Origin: Nonlabens xiamenensis
GTDB taxonomy: Bacteria; Bacteroidota; Bacteroidia; Flavobacteriales; Flavobacteriaceae
Reading direction: 5' to 3'
NCBI RefSeq assembly: GCF_003865345.1
Contig: NZ_RMVE01000005.1
Coordinates: forward strand, 248,001-312,000
Length of the DNA: 64,000 nt
Shown here: piece after piece, positions 60,979-64,000 of the stretch
Numbering within the stretch: position 1 is the stretch's first letter
Layout: every line of letters begins with the position of its first letter
The notes under the pieces: model-generated
Told to the model about the DNA's origin: nothing
Seen by the model: only the letters and a program-made list of their open reading frames with translations
The model's database searches: none
Position numbers and translations under genes: made by a program

Positions 60979-61634
60979 AGGAACGACCCGTCCGACATGA
61001 TGAGTTTGCGGTCGGCCAACTCTGCTAGTTCTTCATTGTGGGTAACGATCACAAAAGTTTGTTGCATTTCATCTCTGAGTTTAAAAATGAGCTGGTGCAA
61101 ATCTTCGGCGGTACTGGAATCTAAATTTCCTGTAGGCTCATCGGCAAAAATGACTTTAGGATTATTGATCAATGCCCGCGCCACTGCCACCCGTTGCTGT
61201 TCACCTCCAGACAAGGCACCGGGTTTATGTTCAAACCTGTCTGAAAGTTTAAGGTAATCCAGGAGTTCTTTGGCGCGTTTTTCTGTGCTTGATTTGTCCT
61301 TATTACCGATGTAGGCAGGAAGACAAACATTTTCTAGGGCACTAAATTCAGGTAATAACTGGTGAAATTGAAACACAAAACCTAAGGACTCATTGCGGAA
61401 TCGACTTAAGGCTTTAGGCTTCAATGACATCAAGTCTGTTCCATTAATACTCAACCGAGTCTCAGGTCTTGAATCTGGTGTTTCTAAGGTTCCTAGTATG
61501 TGCAATAAGGTGGTCTTACCAGCGCCCGAACTTCCTACTACACTTACTACCTCACCAGGTTGAATATGCAAATTTACGTCATTCAGCACCTGTAGGTCTC
61601 CAAAGCTTTTATTAATATGGGTCGCTTCTATCAT
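60975..61634 (-). CDS. lolD: ABC transporter ATP-binding protein (LolD/MacB-like)
   Basis: Encodes 219 residues from the ATG at 61634, which starts the domain (IEATHINKSFGDLQVL). Walker A is GSSGAGKT, the signature ALSGGEQQRVAVARAL, Walker B VIFADEPTGNLDSS, and the switch His is in VIVTHNEE. Size and sequence fit LolD, which drives lipoprotein release from the inner membrane with LolC/E. No permease gene is adjacent, so the partner must be elsewhere. It lies 19 bases after the DUF5916 gene. Confidence 0.85.
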   Translation of the reverse strand: MIEATHINKSFGDLQVLNDVNLHIQPGEVVSVVGSSGAGKTTLLHILGTLETPDSRPETRLSINGTDLMSLKPKALSRFRNESLGFVFQFHQLLPEFSALENVCLPAYIGNKDKSSTEKRAKELLDYLKLSDRFEHKPGALSGGEQQRVAVARALINNPKVIFADEPTGNLDSSTAEDLHQLIFKLRDEMQQTFVIVTHNEELAELADRKLIMSDGSFL

Positions 61635-61653
61635 AGCATAAAGGTAGGTGATA

Positions 61654-64000
61654 CTAAGCTTTGAACAATCTCCTGGCATCATTGAAATCCAAGAAATAAG
61701 TCACACGCAGAGAAATATTGTGCCGTTGGTCTTGTTGAAAAAGGTTCTGCAGACTGTCCTGATAGCTGATTTCGCCCTGATCGTCTTGGTTAAAAATACT
61801 GTTGCGGTAGAGTAGGGTAGCCTCACTACCCGGCGCAAAGCGCCATCGGTAGGAAAGGTCAAGGTTCCAAATATTAAAATTAGCGTCTGGATTTTGTCCG
61901 TCCTCTAGCGCATAATCACTGGGAATGGTTGTACCATCATCTTGTAATTCCTCAAAGTTTCTACTAAAACTTGCTCTGGACCAAAAATTTCTAAAAGCAA
62001 TGCTCAGTGCCTGTCGGTTGTTGAAATTATAGGTTCCAGATATTTGATTTTCTACGGTATGGGTGTTCCTGTTACTTAAAATAGCGGTTGCTCCTTCATT
62101 TATTCTAGTGACATAACTGATGCGGTCATCGGTCCTGGACCAGCTATACCTATAAATCAACAAAAATTTATCTGAAAACCTAAACCGCGGACTCACGTTG
62201 TAGTCATAACTTAATTCTGGGTCATCAAATCGTTGAAAATACCCGGCATTGATGTCCAGGGCAAGCTTTTTCCTGTAGTCGGTAGAAATGAACCCGCCCA
62301 CAAAAGTTGCTGGATTATAACGCACCACTTGCCGAGGAATGCGGCTTTCAAACTGATTGAGGTTGCGGGTAGAATAGACCACATCCATCCCAAAAGCCAA
62401 TCGCTCTCTGGTGATAAAAAAAGGGTTGAGGGTGACATCTGTTTTGGTGATAATGTCTGGATTGAGCTGTCGCTCGTGCCTCATTCTCAATTCAATATTG
62501 TACCGATTAAAAATACCTTGTTGGGTAAACTGATTGTATTGTAAGTCAGCCGCAAAGGTCTGAAAATTAGTACTGAAGTTTTGACCTAAATCGTTCGGAT
62601 TCCAATTTTCTCCGGTGAGAAAGTGGCCCAATCTGGGGCGCCATTTTCCTGTTGTACGTCGCCATTGTATTTCAGTTTGGTAGCCAGAATCAGTCCCTGT
62701 AGGTGTAAATCTGTTACTCATTTTCACTTCCGTATGATAATTGTTGGCCGCTTGGGAATCGTTCAGATCAACGATCAAGGCAGTAACGTTGGCATCGGTA
62801 AAACTGCCGTTACGCAAGGTATTGGCATTGGCGATAGAGGCAGAGCTGTTTTTACCAAATTGCTGGTCCAGAACAAACATGTTGTAATTGGTAAAAGGTT
62901 CGGTGACCACCAATCTTCGGAAACCATCAGCTGAATTCTCTACGGTGGCTTCTGTTTTTTCAGTGATGGCATTGAGCACTCCTACACCCAGTCGGTTCTT
63001 GGTGCGCCCTGTGACTTTAACGGCATTGAGCAATTGGGCGCTGGATGGATTGTCAATGATATCCTCATTTTCAAAGAGTTCGATATTGCTAAAACCAGAT
63101 GGTGTTTGTCCAATACGTCTCGAGAAAAATATACCACCTTTATTCAATAAATCGGTACCCTCATTAAAGAACGCTCGGTTCTCCCCAAAGGTTTGTTCAA
63201 AAGGTCCCAGATTAAGCCTTACCTGATCAAAGGCCACTTGTCCAAAATCAGGAATCAAAGTTGCATCCAAGGTAAAGGCCTCATTAATTCCGTATTTCAG
63301 GTCCAGCCCGGCGCTGTAATCGGTAGTGTTTTCTCCTGCAAACCTATTGTGAACAACACTGGTATAAGGATATAGATTGAGACGCAGGGGTGGATTGATC
63401 TCGGCCACTCCTTTTAGCAAAGCATCGTATTGAGTGTCATTACCTTTGGTAATATCAATATAGTTATAAGAATAAAATTCGTTTAATTTTACGATCCGGC
63501 GAGTGACTTGAAAACTCCAATCTTGAACGTTACGCTTAGGAAATCTAAGGGTTCGGTAAGGAATCTTCATTTCCACATACCAGCCTTTATCATCAATGCT
63601 GGTTTCTGAAGTAAAAACCACATTATAGCTAAAGTCTTCACGACCTCCTTCAACAATGGCATCTGCCAGGGCATTAGCACTGGTAGCAAAAAACCTGGTT
63701 TGATTGATCTGATTGTTGTAAGTATTGATATAAAAGCCGAAATTATCAGCTTGTACACCAATCTGGTCACGCTGAGAAAACTGAGTAGGGATACTGCCCG
63801 GGTCATCGTCATAGAGGTAGCCAGCCACGTACAAGGCGGTATCATCGTAAGCAATTTTCACCTCGGTGCGATGGGTTGGTCTTTCTGCCTGGCCATTTGT
63901 AGGCTCTATCATGACAAAATCTTTCGCAACAGGAAGTCCCTCCCAAAAGGCTTCAAAGGGCTTCCCATCAATATTTGGTTTGTCATTCACCCTGGTGGCT
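61654..64000 (-). CDS. DUF5916 outer-membrane-type protein with CBM9-like N-terminal domain (5' end outside window)
   Basis: The frame is open to the right edge of the window, so the N-terminus is missing; about 782 residues are visible. The first ~200 visible residues resemble the carbohydrate-binding family 9-like domain (GKPFEAFWEG, VKIAYDDTALYVAGYLYDDD, EMKIPYRTLRFPK). The rest is a long series of amphipathic strands (RNLNQFESRIPRQVVRYNPA, FLLIYRYSWSRTDDRISYVT) ending at RVTYFLDFNDARRLFKA, typical of a DUF5916 barrel. Role unknown; such proteins sit in the outer membrane and may bind glycans. Confidence 0.9.
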   Translation of the reverse strand, partial: ATRVNDKPNIDGKPFEAFWEGLPVAKDFVMIEPTNGQAERPTHRTEVKIAYDDTALYVAGYLYDDDPGSIPTQFSQRDQIGVQADNFGFYINTYNNQINQTRFFATSANALADAIVEGGREDFSYNVVFTSETSIDDKGWYVEMKIPYRTLRFPKRNVQDWSFQVTRRIVKLNEFYSYNYIDITKGNDTQYDALLKGVAEINPPLRLNLYPYTSVVHNRFAGENTTDYSAGLDLKYGINEAFTLDATLIPDFGQVAFDQVRLNLGPFEQTFGENRAFFNEGTDLLNKGGIFFSRRIGQTPSGFSNIELFENEDIIDNPSSAQLLNAVKVTGRTKNRLGVGVLNAITEKTEATVENSADGFRRLVVTEPFTNYNMFVLDQQFGKNSSASIANANTLRNGSFTDANVTALIVDLNDSQAANNYHTEVKMSNRFTPTGTDSGYQTEIQWRRTTGKWRPRLGHFLTGENWNPNDLGQNFSTNFQTFAADLQYNQFTQQGIFNRYNIELRMRHERQLNPDIITKTDVTLNPFFITRERLAFGMDVVYSTRNLNQFESRIPRQVVRYNPATFVGGFISTDYRKKLALDINAGYFQRFDDPELSYDYNVSPRFRFSDKFLLIYRYSWSRTDDRISYVTRINEGATAILSNRNTHTVENQISGTYNFNNRQALSIAFRNFWSRASFSRNFEELQDDGTTIPSDYALEDGQNPDANFNIWNLDLSYRWRFAPGSEATLLYRNSIFNQDDQGEISYQDSLQNLFQQDQRHNISLRVTYFLDFNDARRLFKA

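Overview
The window looks like a stretch of chromosome from a member of the Flavobacteriaceae (phylum Bacteroidota), probably marine. The evidence is consistent: promoters of the TTG-N19..21-TAnnTTTG/A type, two giant secreted proteins ending in type IX secretion sorting domains, a bacillithiol gene (bshA), an LptD-like protein next to a SPOR-tailed amidase, a BatA-domain protein, a TIGR02757 protein, a DUF5916 protein and a putative sulfonolipid (capnine) enzyme pair. The DNA is housekeeping-rich; I see no rRNA, tRNA, CRISPR array, transposase or prophage.

Layout. 1-5 kb: 3' end of lon, a small secreted protein, about 0.7 kb without a convincing gene, and an LptD-like gene. 5-12.5 kb: amidase, MCE/MlaD protein, a two-part heterodisulfide-reductase-like Fe-S system with a HAD-type phosphatase gene between its halves, small exported or membrane proteins and an AraC/GyrI-like regulator. 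12.7-20 kb: a GH3/serine-hydrolase fusion in an apparent operon with bshA and a lipoprotein, then small secreted proteins, a YebC-family regulator and a LysM protein. 20.4-30.4 kb: two T9SS cargo proteins of 1887 and 1398 residues. 30.4-39.7 kb: a nitrogen-assimilation block, gltB-gltD on one strand diverging from porin-PII-AmtB on the other, with dyads in the shared intergenic region. 39.8-47.4 kb: ybaB, an oligopeptidase B-like gene, a cysteine-synthase-fold enzyme followed by an alpha-oxoamine synthase, a lipoprotein, a tandem array of putative small RNAs and corA. 47.4-64 kb: uvrA, an ECF-like sigma factor with a 48-residue downstream protein, an endonuclease III lacking its Fe-S cysteines, bcp, a conserved protein of unknown function, a PhnP-like MBL hydrolase, an overlapping four-gene operon (BatA-domain protein, dihydroorotase-like protein without its metal ligands, membrane protein, esterase), and TIGR02757, a LolD-like ATPase and DUF5916.

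Two structures are not explained by ordinary gene content. First, a 16-bp perfect palindrome, CGCTTTCGCGAAAGCG, occurs 11 times (7 exact, 4 with one substitution), nine times inside genes, in all three reading frames and with unusually even spacing. Second, between the lipoprotein gene and corA there are three tandem ~170-bp units. On the minus strand, two of them carry a sigma-54-like -24/-12 element, a conserved leader and a hairpin with a U-tract. Their stems tolerate G.U pairs only in the minus-strand RNA, so I interpret them as tandem small RNA genes.

All functional statements come from reading motifs by eye. No database search was possible.
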